Positions 17,546 to 25,207 of a stretch of DNA of 64,000 nt are shown here, in pieces. The stretch covers positions 50,819-114,818 of the forward strand of contig NZ_NKXR01000006.1 in NCBI RefSeq assembly GCF_002232035.1. Reading direction: 5' to 3'. A program made the translations under genes and the position numbers. Position 1 is the stretch's first letter. Each line of letters opens with the position of its first letter. Below the pieces are notes generated by a model. The model saw nothing but the letters and a program-made list of their open reading frames with translations. It ran no database searches and had not been told where the DNA came from. This DNA comes from Collinsella sp. TF06-26 (GTDB lineage Bacteria; Actinomycetota; Coriobacteriia; Coriobacteriales; Coriobacteriaceae).

Positions 17546-17694
17546 GTCTAGCCAAAACAATCGGTTTGGAAATATGGTCCGCACGCAACGGTGCAGACCG
17601 TGTGATGCTCAACATTGGTAAAACGTTTTTTCTTCGGCACATCGCCAAACTGACATATCGCCCAGATAGCAGCGGTTAGAGCGGTTGGTAAATT

Positions 17695-17702
17695 TTTTCA
17701 TA
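17695..17702. repeat. Target-site duplication, left (TTTTCATA)
   Basis: The 8-bp TTTTCATA directly before the left inverted repeat is repeated at 19427-19434 directly after the right one. An exact 8-bp duplication indicates a recent transposition. Confidence 0.95.
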
Positions 17703-17783
17703 GGCTATGTCACAACAAACAGTTGATAAATAGCCATTTTTATAGGGGAGTATCAGAACTCCCCTACAAACTGTTATTTGCAG

Positions 17784-18278
17784 TTATCTATACTCATTTG
17801 GAATTTCGATATGAAGTGTCTCACACAATAACTTCACATCATGTGCATCATTTTCATCAAACTCGTATCCCAGATGGAACATTACTTGACTATATGGTTC
17901 AATACAGGAAACCTCTATTTCCTCAATTCTTCCTTTACCCGAAAAAGTTTCTACCGGAAAACAATCCCCATCATAAAGAATTTCACCTTCGTCCGTATAT
18001 TCAAAACAATGCAAATCAATAATTCTGTTTTTCAAATCTTCCCATACAGTATGGTTCAATGTTGTATATTCCATCTTAATCTCATAAAAGCCATTAGCTT
18101 TCATTATTTCTATAAAGTTCTGATAATCGTTCTTTTCTACAAAAATGTCAATATCATTATGGGCTCTTGACTGATATCCAAGAAGAGCATCTACACCCCA
18201 GCCACCATCAAGAAAGACTTTAATCTCCGCATCTATTGCAAATTGAAGAATCTGTTTTACATCTGTTATATTGACCAT
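17784..18278 (-). CDS. lnu(C): Lincosamide nucleotidyltransferase Lnu(C)
   Basis: A 164-residue protein starting MVNITDVKQILQFAIDAEIK. The nucleotidyltransferase fold shows GGWGVDALLG at 25-34 and the metal-binding DID at 42-44 (AHNDIDIFVEKNDY). It inactivates lincomycin and clindamycin by adenylylation. Length and sequence style fit Lnu(C). The ATG at 18278 with GGAGATGATAAG is preferred over an upstream in-frame start that would overlap the transposase gene. Its base composition is AT-rich like the transposase gene beside it, consistent with horizontal acquisition as passenger of the element. Confidence 0.93.
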   Translation of the reverse strand: MVNITDVKQILQFAIDAEIKVFLDGGWGVDALLGYQSRAHNDIDIFVEKNDYQNFIEIMKANGFYEIKMEYTTLNHTVWEDLKNRIIDLHCFEYTDEGEILYDGDCFPVETFSGKGRIEEIEVSCIEPYSQVMFHLGYEFDENDAHDVKLLCETLHIEIPNEYR

Positions 18279-18301
18279 CTTATCATCTCCACAAATTCTA
18301 A

Positions 18302-19339
18302 TTAGGCGACCAGAGGAACTGCTGGTCTGTTTGATAAATCTCTGCATTTAGCAGTTTTCAATGTTGCCAAAACGAAAGTTAAGAAGATGTTCCTTTTCTC
18401 CATGTCGCTTTCTTTGGCGTAATTTACAAGGTTATTCCACACAAGATAGTTGTTCAGATACTTGGTAGAAACACCGTTAAAGCCACGCATAAACCTCTTT
18501 AGCTGGCTATGGTAGCTATTGATATGTTGGATATTATAAATGCCTTTCTTGGCTTTGCCAGTCTTTAACTGCACAAGGTCAATGCCATTGGCATTTGTAA
18601 ATCTCACATAGGAGTTCATCTTGTCCGTAACAAGAGTGGAATTGGTCTTAATCCTACCATCATAAATATGATGTAAATCTCTTGTAGAAACTCTACCAGT
18701 ATTCGTAATCTTGGAGATAGACAAGCCATTCCTATTAACCGCACAAGGAACACATACCTTTTCTTGGGACAAGCCTCTGATATGTGTAGAATGACCACGC
18801 TTATGAGCCTTGCGTGGCATAGCAAATGTCTTACTCTTGCTATGATTGCCCTTGTACGAGATGGCGAAAAAAGTTTCGTCAGCCTCAATAATGCCGTCAA
18901 GGGTAACATCGTCTGCCATATTCTGAAGTGCATCCAAAATCTTGTGTCTCCAAAGGAATGCGGTGTTTCTGTGAATCCCACAAGCAACAGCAGTCTTACG
19001 AATGGATAAGCCATTCATCATACAATCAATGTACTGCTCCCACACGGACAAGTCTTTTCTTGTACCAGACACAATGGAGTTCGTAGCAATCACGAAGGAC
19101 TTGCCACAATCCTTACATACATATCGCTGTGTGCCATCTTTACGATGACCATTGCGAACCACATGGATACAGCCACAAAGAGGGCATACACGACCATTTG
19201 CAAAGCGTTCCTTTGCTACGAAATCTTCAATATTCAAAGACTTTACAAAGGCAGGACTTAAAAGCATTGTTTTAAGGCTTTCCTGCTCTGCGACAGTCAA
19301 CTTACCGATAATATCTAATGCGTCTTTGATAGTAGGCAT
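18302..19339 (-). CDS. IS1595-family transposase
   Basis: A 345-residue transposase. An N-terminal zinc ribbon (CPLCGCIHVVRNGH, YVCKDCGKSF) is followed by a helix-turn-helix (LSIRKTAVACGIHRNTAFLW). The catalytic domain has Asp in IIEADETFFAIS and in LVTDKMNSYV, and the family's terminal motif INSYHSQLKRFMRGFNGVST then KYLNNYLVW. The ATG at 19339 follows GGAGG by nine bases; a TTG six bases earlier is too close. It appears intact, so the element may be active. Confidence 0.92.
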   Translation of the reverse strand: MPTIKDALDIIGKLTVAEQESLKTMLLSPAFVKSLNIEDFVAKERFANGRVCPLCGCIHVVRNGHRKDGTQRYVCKDCGKSFVIATNSIVSGTRKDLSVWEQYIDCMMNGLSIRKTAVACGIHRNTAFLWRHKILDALQNMADDVTLDGIIEADETFFAISYKGNHSKSKTFAMPRKAHKRGHSTHIRGLSQEKVCVPCAVNRNGLSISKITNTGRVSTRDLHHIYDGRIKTNSTLVTDKMNSYVRFTNANGIDLVQLKTGKAKKGIYNIQHINSYHSQLKRFMRGFNGVSTKYLNNYLVWNNLVNYAKESDMEKRNIFLTFVLATLKTAKCRDLSNRPAVPLVA

Positions 19340-19426
19340 ATCCAATTACCTCCTTCGGTGGTACTGTTTCTTACTATTATTATACGCTATTTCTCGTCAA
19401 AATCAACCATTTGTTGTGACAGAGCC

Positions 19427-19434
19427 TTTTCATA
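19427..19434. repeat. Target-site duplication, right (TTTTCATA)
   Basis: Exact copy of 17695-17702, abutting the right end of the element. Confidence 0.95.
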
Positions 19435-19512
19435 TACCGTTTATCCCGCAAAAAATGAACTTCTAATTCGGCATACGGTCGATTTTATGGGGTATTCGGT
19501 CAGCATTTCGTT

Positions 19513-19518
19513 ATAATC
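19513..19518 (+). promoter_or_regulatory. Probable -10 box of pyk
   Basis: A perfect TATAAT lies 63 bp upstream of the pyk start. No good -35 is seen at 16-18 bp. The IS insertion lies 87 bp further upstream and does not disrupt this box, but it displaces any upstream activating sequence. Confidence 0.55.
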
Positions 19519-19580
19519 AACACGGTTTTATTTCTTATGGTTTATCTATCAGCGCAAGACGATGTCAGATGGAGGTCTGA

Positions 19581-21041
19581 ATGTACAAGCGCACTAAGAT
19601 TGTATGCACCATGGGTCCCGCCTGCGATAGCGACGAGACCATCCGCGAGATGATCAAGGCGGGCATGAACGTCGCCCGTTTTAACTTCTCGCACGGCTCC
19701 TACGACGAGCACCACGGTCGCATCGAGCGCGTCCGCCGTATTTCCAAGGAGCTCGGTCTGCCCGTCGGCATCCTGCTCGACACCAAGGGCCCCGAGGTCC
19801 GCACCGGCCTTCTGGTCGACGGCAAGAAGGTTGCCGTCAAGACCGGCGATAAGATCGTCGTCACCGCTCAGCCTACGTCCGAGGATTTCCACGGCACCGC
19901 TGAGCACATCTCCCTCGACTACCTGGCTCTGCCCTCCGAGGTCGAGAAGGGCTCCCTCATCCTGATCGATGACGGCCTGGTTGCCCTCGAGGTCGAGTCC
20001 GTCGACGGCCAGGACATGACCTGCGTCGTCAAGAATGACGGCCTGATCGGCGAGCGCAAGGGCGTCAACATGCCCAACGTCAACATCTCGCTGCCCGCCA
20101 TCACCGAGCGCGATCGTCAGGACATCCTCTTTGGCCTGACCGAGAACATCGACTACATCGCCGCTTCCTTCATCCGTGACGGCGAGTCCGTCCGTGGCAT
20201 CCGCAAGCTTTGCCGCGAGAACGGCGGCGAGCACGTGACGATCTTCCCGAAGATCGAGTGCGCCCTGGGCGTCGAGAACTTCGACGAGATCCTCGAGGCT
20301 TCCGACGGCATCATGGTCGCCCGTGGCGACCTGGGCATCGAGATCAAGCCCGAGCTCGTTCCCCACATCCAGAAGGAGATCATCGCCAAGTGCAACGCGG
20401 CCTACAAGCCCGTCATCACTGCTACGCAGATGCTCGACTCCATGCAGCAGAACCCGCGCCCGACGCGCGCCGAGGTTGCCGACGTTGCTAACGCCATCTA
20501 CGACGGCACCGACGCCGTTATGCTCTCTGGCGAGTCCGCTGCCGGTAAGTACCCGGTCGAGGCCGTCAAGATGCAGGCCAGCATTGCTCTCGAGACCGAG
20601 AAGTACCTCCCGGCCCACGCTCCGCTCGAGGTTCCGGCCGATGCTCACGGCACCCGCGTCGTCAACAACGTTGTGGGTATGTCCGCTGTGAACATGGCTA
20701 CCACCGTTGGCGCCAAGTGCATCACCGTGCCGACGACCACCGGTCGTACCGCTCGCCTGATCTCGCACTTCCGTCCCAACATGCCGATCTGCGCGTTCTC
20801 CCGCCACGAGTGGGCCGTCCAGCAGATGATCATGTACTGGGGCGTTATCCCGCATCAGGCCGAGATTACCCAGGGCACCGTCAACGGCACGATCGTCAAG
20901 GCGATCGAGACCGCTAAGGAGCTCGGCTACGTCGAGGCTGGCGATTTGACCGTCGCTACCGCCGGCGATCCCCGCATGAGCGTCCAGCTCGAGGACAAGG
21001 TCTCCTCGACCAACGTCGCTTACGTCGCTCAGGTGCGTTAA
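19581..21041 (+). CDS. pyk: Pyruvate kinase
   Basis: A 486-residue glycolytic enzyme converting phosphoenolpyruvate and ADP to pyruvate and ATP. Motifs: RTKIVCTMGPACDS at the N-terminus, AGMNVARFNFSHGSYDEH, the metal/K+ site IFPKIECALGVENFDEI then SDGIMVARGDLGIE, and ATQMLDSM and SGESAAGKYPVEAV. Length fits the short form without an extra C-terminal PEP-utiliser domain. GGAGGTCTGA precedes the ATG. It is strongly codon-biased, consistent with high expression, and is monocistronic with a strong terminator. Confidence 0.97.
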   Translation: MYKRTKIVCTMGPACDSDETIREMIKAGMNVARFNFSHGSYDEHHGRIERVRRISKELGLPVGILLDTKGPEVRTGLLVDGKKVAVKTGDKIVVTAQPTSEDFHGTAEHISLDYLALPSEVEKGSLILIDDGLVALEVESVDGQDMTCVVKNDGLIGERKGVNMPNVNISLPAITERDRQDILFGLTENIDYIAASFIRDGESVRGIRKLCRENGGEHVTIFPKIECALGVENFDEILEASDGIMVARGDLGIEIKPELVPHIQKEIIAKCNAAYKPVITATQMLDSMQQNPRPTRAEVADVANAIYDGTDAVMLSGESAAGKYPVEAVKMQASIALETEKYLPAHAPLEVPADAHGTRVVNNVVGMSAVNMATTVGAKCITVPTTTGRTARLISHFRPNMPICAFSRHEWAVQQMIMYWGVIPHQAEITQGTVNGTIVKAIETAKELGYVEAGDLTVATAGDPRMSVQLEDKVSSTNVAYVAQVR

Positions 21042-21072
21042 GTCGTACTTGCAAGCATGTTTGCATTGCAAA

Positions 21073-21106
21073 GGGCCCGGAAGGCATTGCCTTCCGGGCC
21101 CTTTTT
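21073..21106 (+). terminator. Intrinsic terminator of pyk
   Basis: GGGCCCGGAAGGC-ATT-GCCTTCCGGGCCC followed by TTTTT, a near-perfect 13-bp stem 31 bp after the stop. Confidence 0.95.
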
Positions 21107-21242
21107 AGACCTTCTTCGTATGCCGCATCATCGATTTGTGTTCAGTCGCAAGCCTCTCCGATGCCGAGCGCACCACCGAAGACGCCCTGCGACGGGAGCC
21201 GTTGGTCAATTGGAATGAACTGTTCACCGTTAAGCCGGCCGG

Positions 21243-22091
21243 CTAGCAGCTAGCGATCAGGGGGACTGCGGGAACGTCAGAAGCAGCGACGCGAGCCGCA
21301 AATCCCGCCTCGGTCAGCTCGATGACCTCGGTAAACGTTGCATCGAAAAACTCCTCGGTTAGCAGGCGATACGGCGGATGATCGGGCTCGCCGGGGTTTT
21401 CGCGTACAATCTCGTGCATGACGCCGATAGTCTTGAGCACATATTCTTTATGGATGGGATACTGCCCAAAACGCGTCGCAGCGGTATAGAGGCGATCGGT
21501 CGCACGCGGAATGGAAACGATGCCCAGCGTCTTGCCAAACCAGTCAAAATCGCCCTGCTTTTTAATGCGGAATTCCTCGCACGGCTTGCCGCCGCGTGCT
21601 TCCAGATACTGGTTCACACGCGTGTTCCATACCGTGTCGGCCACCAGATGCGACCAGACGCCCAGCGTTAAATCGAGCAGCGACTGCGCCACATCTTCGG
21701 ACGCAAGCGAGAACTCACAGGCGCCGGGACCGACAACCGGCTCGGCATCCCTGTAGCGCTGAGGATAGTGCACGCGGTTCAGTCGCTCGCGCTCCTCGAC
21801 AATCGAGGTAGCCTCAGCAGGTTCGCCCGCGGGTGCGCCTTTAAGCAGCGGCGCCACATAGGTATCCCAGAACTCGTGCTCGCGCGGCTTAGGGATAGGC
21901 TCGGGCTTTGCAAAGTGCGTAATGCGATACGGAATGGGATCGGCGATGCCAGGGACCATATAGCCCACGAAGATATCCGGAACCACGCAGCCAAACAAAA
22001 AGGCATTACGGTCGCGCACGCTATCGGCAAGCACGCTAGCACGTGCCAGCAAGCGCTCCGTTTGAGCGATATGAATGTTCCAACTTGGCAT
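21243..22091 (-). CDS. Zinc-dependent phospholipase C-domain protein
   Basis: A 282-residue protein starting MPSWNIHIAQTERLLARA. The His-rich N-terminus, FLFGCVVPDIFVGY, ITHF and LDLTLGVWSHLVADTVWN provide the His/Asp ligand pattern of the zinc-dependent phospholipase C domain (PF00882). No signal peptide is visible, so a cytoplasmic role is likely; many bacterial members have no known substrate. The ATG at 22091 is preferred (GGGGGTGG upstream); an in-frame ATG 12 bases earlier is possible. It follows the cbi/nik operon on the same strand. Confidence 0.75.
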   Translation of the reverse strand: MPSWNIHIAQTERLLARASVLADSVRDRNAFLFGCVVPDIFVGYMVPGIADPIPYRITHFAKPEPIPKPREHEFWDTYVAPLLKGAPAGEPAEATSIVEERERLNRVHYPQRYRDAEPVVGPGACEFSLASEDVAQSLLDLTLGVWSHLVADTVWNTRVNQYLEARGGKPCEEFRIKKQGDFDWFGKTLGIVSIPRATDRLYTAATRFGQYPIHKEYVLKTIGVMHEIVRENPGEPDHPPYRLLTEEFFDATFTEVIELTEAGFAARVAASDVPAVPLIASC

Positions 22092-22169
22092 AGCCACCCC
22101 CATAAAACCTGGTTAACTATACCATCACGGCAGAGTCGCACAGGCGGCCATACATACCCTACGCAGCAA

Positions 22170-22940
22170 CTATTCCGCAGCACCGCTTTCGGTTCCATAC
22201 GACGGCACGGGCGCCTCGACCACATGGTGATATCGATCGATATAGATGGCACGGGCCTCCAGGCGGCGCACCAAATCTTGATGGTGCGTACTCATCAAAA
22301 CCGTCTTACCGGCAGCAACGTAGGCCAGCAAAAAGTTGACTACGATGTCGCACGAGTCCTCATCGAGCCCGTTGGTGGGCTCATCGAGCACTAGGATATC
22401 GGGGTTCATCGACACCACCGCAGCCAGCGCAACGCGCTTCTTTTGCCCGCCCGAAAGCTGATAGGGCGAGGCATCGACCAGATCGGCAACCTGGAACAGC
22501 TCCATGGCATCGCGGACGCGGCGCTCGAGCTCGTCTGTCGGCAGCCCCATCTGCGCGGGGCCAAAAGCAACTTCCTCGCCCACCGTAGCGCAGAACAGCT
22601 GGGCGTCGGCATTCTGGAACACAAAGCCCACGCGCTGATGAAAACGCTGAGCGGCTGCGGAATCCTTGAGATATGCCGCATCGATCACGTGCCCGTCAAA
22701 CAGGTACGCACCCGCGTCCGCTAGTTCAAGACCGTTGATAAGGCGCATAATCGTCGTCTTACCGCAGCCGTTGGGACCGAGTAGGGCAACGAGTTCACCA
22801 CGATCGACCTGCAGCGACACGCCATCGACAACCGTATGCCCCGCATAGGAGAACACTACGTCGCGAAACTCGATGAGCAGCGTGGCCTCGGCGCTTGCAG
22901 CACCGCTCGCGCCCATCGCGCCATTTGTATCATTTGCCAA
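22170..22940 (-). CDS. cbiO: ECF-type Ni/Co transporter ATPase (CbiO/NikO)
   Basis: A 256-residue ABC ATPase. Walker A GPNGCGKTT, Q-loop FVFQNADAQLF, signature LSGGQKKRVALAA, Walker B ILVLDEPTNGLD and switch His in STHHQD are all present. It starts at a TTG (22940) preceded by AGGGCG. With CbiQ and CbiM it forms an energy-coupling-factor importer for nickel or cobalt. Confidence 0.9.
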   Translation of the reverse strand: MANDTNGAMGASGAASAEATLLIEFRDVVFSYAGHTVVDGVSLQVDRGELVALLGPNGCGKTTIMRLINGLELADAGAYLFDGHVIDAAYLKDSAAAQRFHQRVGFVFQNADAQLFCATVGEEVAFGPAQMGLPTDELERRVRDAMELFQVADLVDASPYQLSGGQKKRVALAAVVSMNPDILVLDEPTNGLDEDSCDIVVNFLLAYVAAGKTVLMSTHHQDLVRRLEARAIYIDRYHHVVEAPVPSYGTESGAAE

Positions 22941-22984
22941 AACGTCGCCCTTCCCTATTCACATCGACGGCTCGGCCGTCCGCA

Positions 22985-23827
22985 CTACAGCACCGCGCAC
23001 AACACGGCGAGCAGAACCACAACGGCCGCGTAAACGACATCGCGCCAGCCAAACACGGCGCGTGCGGGCGCCGGATACGCACAGGCAAAGCCGCGGCAAA
23101 GCATAGCCTCATCCATCGCACGGCTGTATTCCATCGCCTTGATAAAGGTCATGCCCATGATACCCGCGATCGAATCGGTGCGCGAAAAACCCGCAGGCGC
23201 ACGCCCCACGCTGCGCAGCATGACCGACTCGCACAGATCGTGCGCCGTGCGACCCAGCACCTCGATGTGCTTGAGCGCCATATCAAACGTAAAGATAACC
23301 TCGTCGGGTAGATGCAGCATCTTGAGCGCCGCCGACATGCGGCTCCAGGTGAGCGTCCACGAAACACCCAGCACCAACGACACATTAATGAAGGTCTTGA
23401 GCGCGATCTTGAGCATGGCACCCGTGGCAGACGCGCCCAGCAGCAGGGCAGGCAGCGCCAGAACCACCGCGAGCCCCGCAGCGCCAAGCACCGGCACAAA
23501 GGTTGCCCGCAGCCCGCGTACGGGGCGCACGGCAACGAGCACCAGCGCAACAGCCGCCATCAACATGAGGTACAGCGGGCTCTGCGTCAGGCACACGCAC
23601 AGGACGCAAACGAACATCCCCACCAGGCGCACCGGGGCCGAAACGGAAGAAAGGGCGCGGTCGACCATCGACCCGCCCTCGTGCGCGCCTCCACCCAAGC
23701 GAACCCGTTCAAGCAGGCTCGCCAGGTGCAGGACATTCTTTTGCATCACACGATGCCGAGCCCCCACGGGCTCATATCGCTCCTCAGCCGCAAGCCAGCT
23801 AGGCAGCTCGGCTATTGCCATGAGCAC
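22985..23827 (-). CDS. cbiQ: ECF transporter transmembrane component (CbiQ/NikQ)
   Basis: A 280-residue membrane protein with a CbiQ core: about five hydrophobic helices (residues 65-165, 255-280) and the conserved coupling region (LKMLHLPDEVIFTFDMALKH, then SRAMDEAMLCRGF). It joins the ATPase to the CbiM substrate subunit. It starts with a GTG at 23827 (AGGAAAG upstream), overlapping cbiM by 29 nt. It carries an unusually long N-terminal cytoplasmic segment of about 60 residues. Confidence 0.88.
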   Translation of the reverse strand: MLMAIAELPSWLAAEERYEPVGARHRVMQKNVLHLASLLERVRLGGGAHEGGSMVDRALSSVSAPVRLVGMFVCVLCVCLTQSPLYLMLMAAVALVLVAVRPVRGLRATFVPVLGAAGLAVVLALPALLLGASATGAMLKIALKTFINVSLVLGVSWTLTWSRMSAALKMLHLPDEVIFTFDMALKHIEVLGRTAHDLCESVMLRSVGRAPAGFSRTDSIAGIMGMTFIKAMEYSRAMDEAMLCRGFACAYPAPARAVFGWRDVVYAAVVVLLAVLCAVL

Positions 23828-24881
23828 CGCTTTCCTTGACCGTCAGCGAGACCAAGCGGAATGCGATAGTGAGCACCGCCACGCCAATCACGCCCGAAAG
23901 AATATACATCGCGGCCTGGCCGGCAAAGCCAAGGCCCTGCTCCTCGGAATAGGCCTGCAGATAATCGCCCGTGGGCAGGGCATCGGCAAAGGTCGGGGTA
24001 TCGAGGCCGACCGAAGCCTGCAGACTGTCGTCACCAGCCTCCTGAACGGCGGTCGCGGCGCCCTCGGCGTCCCACTCACCCCAGGCGTCACCGGTGGCAA
24101 GCAAGCCGAGCGGCGTAGCCACGACAAGCACGGCGACCAGAATGAGCGTGGGGATCAGGGAAGTCTTCTTGGCGGTACCATCGGCGGCAAGCTGGCCTTC
24201 GGCGGCCTCGGGGCCGACGATAATGCCCGGCGCCGTCTTCTTGATAAAGCCGTAGATCGCGGCCGTCGCCACGCCCTCGACCACACCGGCAACCAGCATA
24301 TGCGGGACCAACATGGCAGGAATAGCCACGGACAGCGGGAAGGGGCAGTACAGCGGGGCGCCCGAAGCGTTGGTAAAGAGCATCGGCTGAATACCAAACT
24401 CGATTGCCGCGCACAGGGCCGCCAGGCACAGGCCGACCCAACCGCTCACGATGGCAGAAACCGAGGTGCCCCAGCTCTTGTCGTGCAGACGGCTGTTGAG
24501 CGCACGGAACACGATAGCAGCGGTAAACGGCAGCACAAAGGCCATGTTAAAGCAGTTGGCGCCAAAGGACAGAACGCCGCCGTCACCAAACAGCAGTGCC
24601 TGCAGCGCCAGTGCGACCGAGACCGCGATGGCAGCGGCCTCGGGACCCAGCAGCAGTGCGATGAGCGCGCCGCCAACGGCATGGCCAGTGGTACCGCCGG
24701 GCAGCGGCACGTTGAACATCATGAGCAAGAAGGAGAATGCGGCGCAGATGCCCAGGAACGCCATATGCTCGCGATCGAGCGTGGCGCGCACCTTTTTGAT
24801 GCAGTGAACCCATACGGGCACCATCGCCACCGCCATAACGGCATCGGTCTGCGGGGACAGATAATTATCGGGAATATGCAT
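23799..24881 (-). CDS. cbiM: CbiM-CbiN fused substrate-binding component of a Ni/Co ECF importer
   Basis: A 360-residue protein starting MHIPDNYLSPQTDAVMA. Met1 and His2 form the metal-binding N-terminus in this family, so the ATG at 24881 is the correct start; it has GAGAGGG upstream. The CbiM part has multiple helices (FSFLLMMFNVPLPGGTTGHA, GGVLSFGANCFNMAF). From about residue 245 a CbiN-like part follows: one helix (LIPTLILVAVLVVATPLGL), an extracytoplasmic loop and a final helix. NikM/NikN fusions are common in nickel systems, and the operator upstream is NikR-like, so nickel is the more likely substrate. Confidence 0.88.
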   Translation of the reverse strand: MHIPDNYLSPQTDAVMAVAMVPVWVHCIKKVRATLDREHMAFLGICAAFSFLLMMFNVPLPGGTTGHAVGGALIALLLGPEAAAIAVSVALALQALLFGDGGVLSFGANCFNMAFVLPFTAAIVFRALNSRLHDKSWGTSVSAIVSGWVGLCLAALCAAIEFGIQPMLFTNASGAPLYCPFPLSVAIPAMLVPHMLVAGVVEGVATAAIYGFIKKTAPGIIVGPEAAEGQLAADGTAKKTSLIPTLILVAVLVVATPLGLLATGDAWGEWDAEGAATAVQEAGDDSLQASVGLDTPTFADALPTGDYLQAYSEEQGLGFAGQAAMYILSGVIGVAVLTIAFRLVSLTVKESGAHGNSRAA

Positions 24882-24905
24882 GAGCCCTCTCAATCAGAAC
24901 GTTGT

Positions 24906-24933
24906 GTGTTACGTTTCCAACAATCCGTAACAC
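24906..24933 (-). promoter_or_regulatory. NikR-like operator upstream of the Ni/Co transporter
   Basis: GTGTTACG (24906-24913) and CGTAACAC (24926-24933) form a perfect inverted repeat, i.e. GTGTTAC-N14-GTAACAC. This is, as I recall, the form predicted for NikR sites in several non-enterobacterial genomes. It covers the probable transcription start, since the -10 lies just upstream, so binding would repress. No nikR gene is in the window. Confidence 0.65.
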
Positions 24934-24942
24934 CGACTCTGC

Positions 24943-24971
24943 ATACTAACAAAAAGGCGCACCGCCCACAA
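24943..24971 (-). promoter_or_regulatory. Promoter of the cbiMQO operon
   Basis: On the minus strand TTGTGG (-35) and TAGTAT (-10) with 17-bp spacing. The operator lies directly downstream. Between this promoter and the pheT 3' element there is a hairpin TTCCGG-GTGA-CCGGAA (25051-25066) of unknown role. I see no cobalamin riboswitch motif. Confidence 0.55.
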
Positions 24972-25100
24972 CGCAGCACGCCCTTGCAATACGTACGTTA
25001 TTAGCCCAGGTCCACGCACCGCCCAATAAAGGGCCCATGCACTCCCAACTTTCCGGTCACCCGGAAGAAGGTGCGATCCGCTCGCAACAAGGTTAACGCA

Positions 25101-25195
25101 GGAACCCGCCCCCGAGAGGGGTTTTCTAAGGCAACATCCCGCAGCCGCGAAGTGGCGAGGACGTTGCCGTGAAAACCCCGCAGGGGGCGGGTTCC
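25101..25195 (-). repeat. Structured 3' element after pheT (family 2, copy A)
   Basis: A 95-bp imperfect palindrome starting 12 bp after the pheT stop. GGAACCCGCCCCC pairs with GGGGGCGGGTTCC; GGGGTTTTC pairs with GAAAACCCC; GGCAACG pairs with TGTTGCC. The core TCCTCGC, CTTCGCG and CTGCGGGAT is shared with 14612-14702, while the arms differ and remain paired. Confidence 0.7.
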
Positions 25196-25207
25196 GAACA
25201 GCAAAGA

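Larger units (their letters stand above)
17703..19426. mobile_element. IS1595-type transposable element carrying lnu(C) (MTnSag1/ISSag10-like)
   Basis: A 1,724-bp element, far more AT-rich than the chromosome. The ends are imperfect inverted repeats: GGCTATGTCACAACAAACAG on the left and GGCTCTGTCACAACAAATGG read inward from the right. It is flanked by an 8-bp duplication. It encodes a transposase and a lincosamide nucleotidyltransferase on the minus strand. Organisation, length and gene content match, from memory, the mobilizable transposon MTnSag1 of Streptococcus agalactiae, so the origin is probably a Firmicute. It inserted in the intergenic region upstream of pyk. Confidence 0.93.

Noticed and set aside
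24934..25100. Cobalamin riboswitch upstream of cbiM
   Set aside because: No B12-box-like GCCACTG or other core motif; the region instead has a promoter, a NikR-like palindrome and one simple GNRA-type hairpin.
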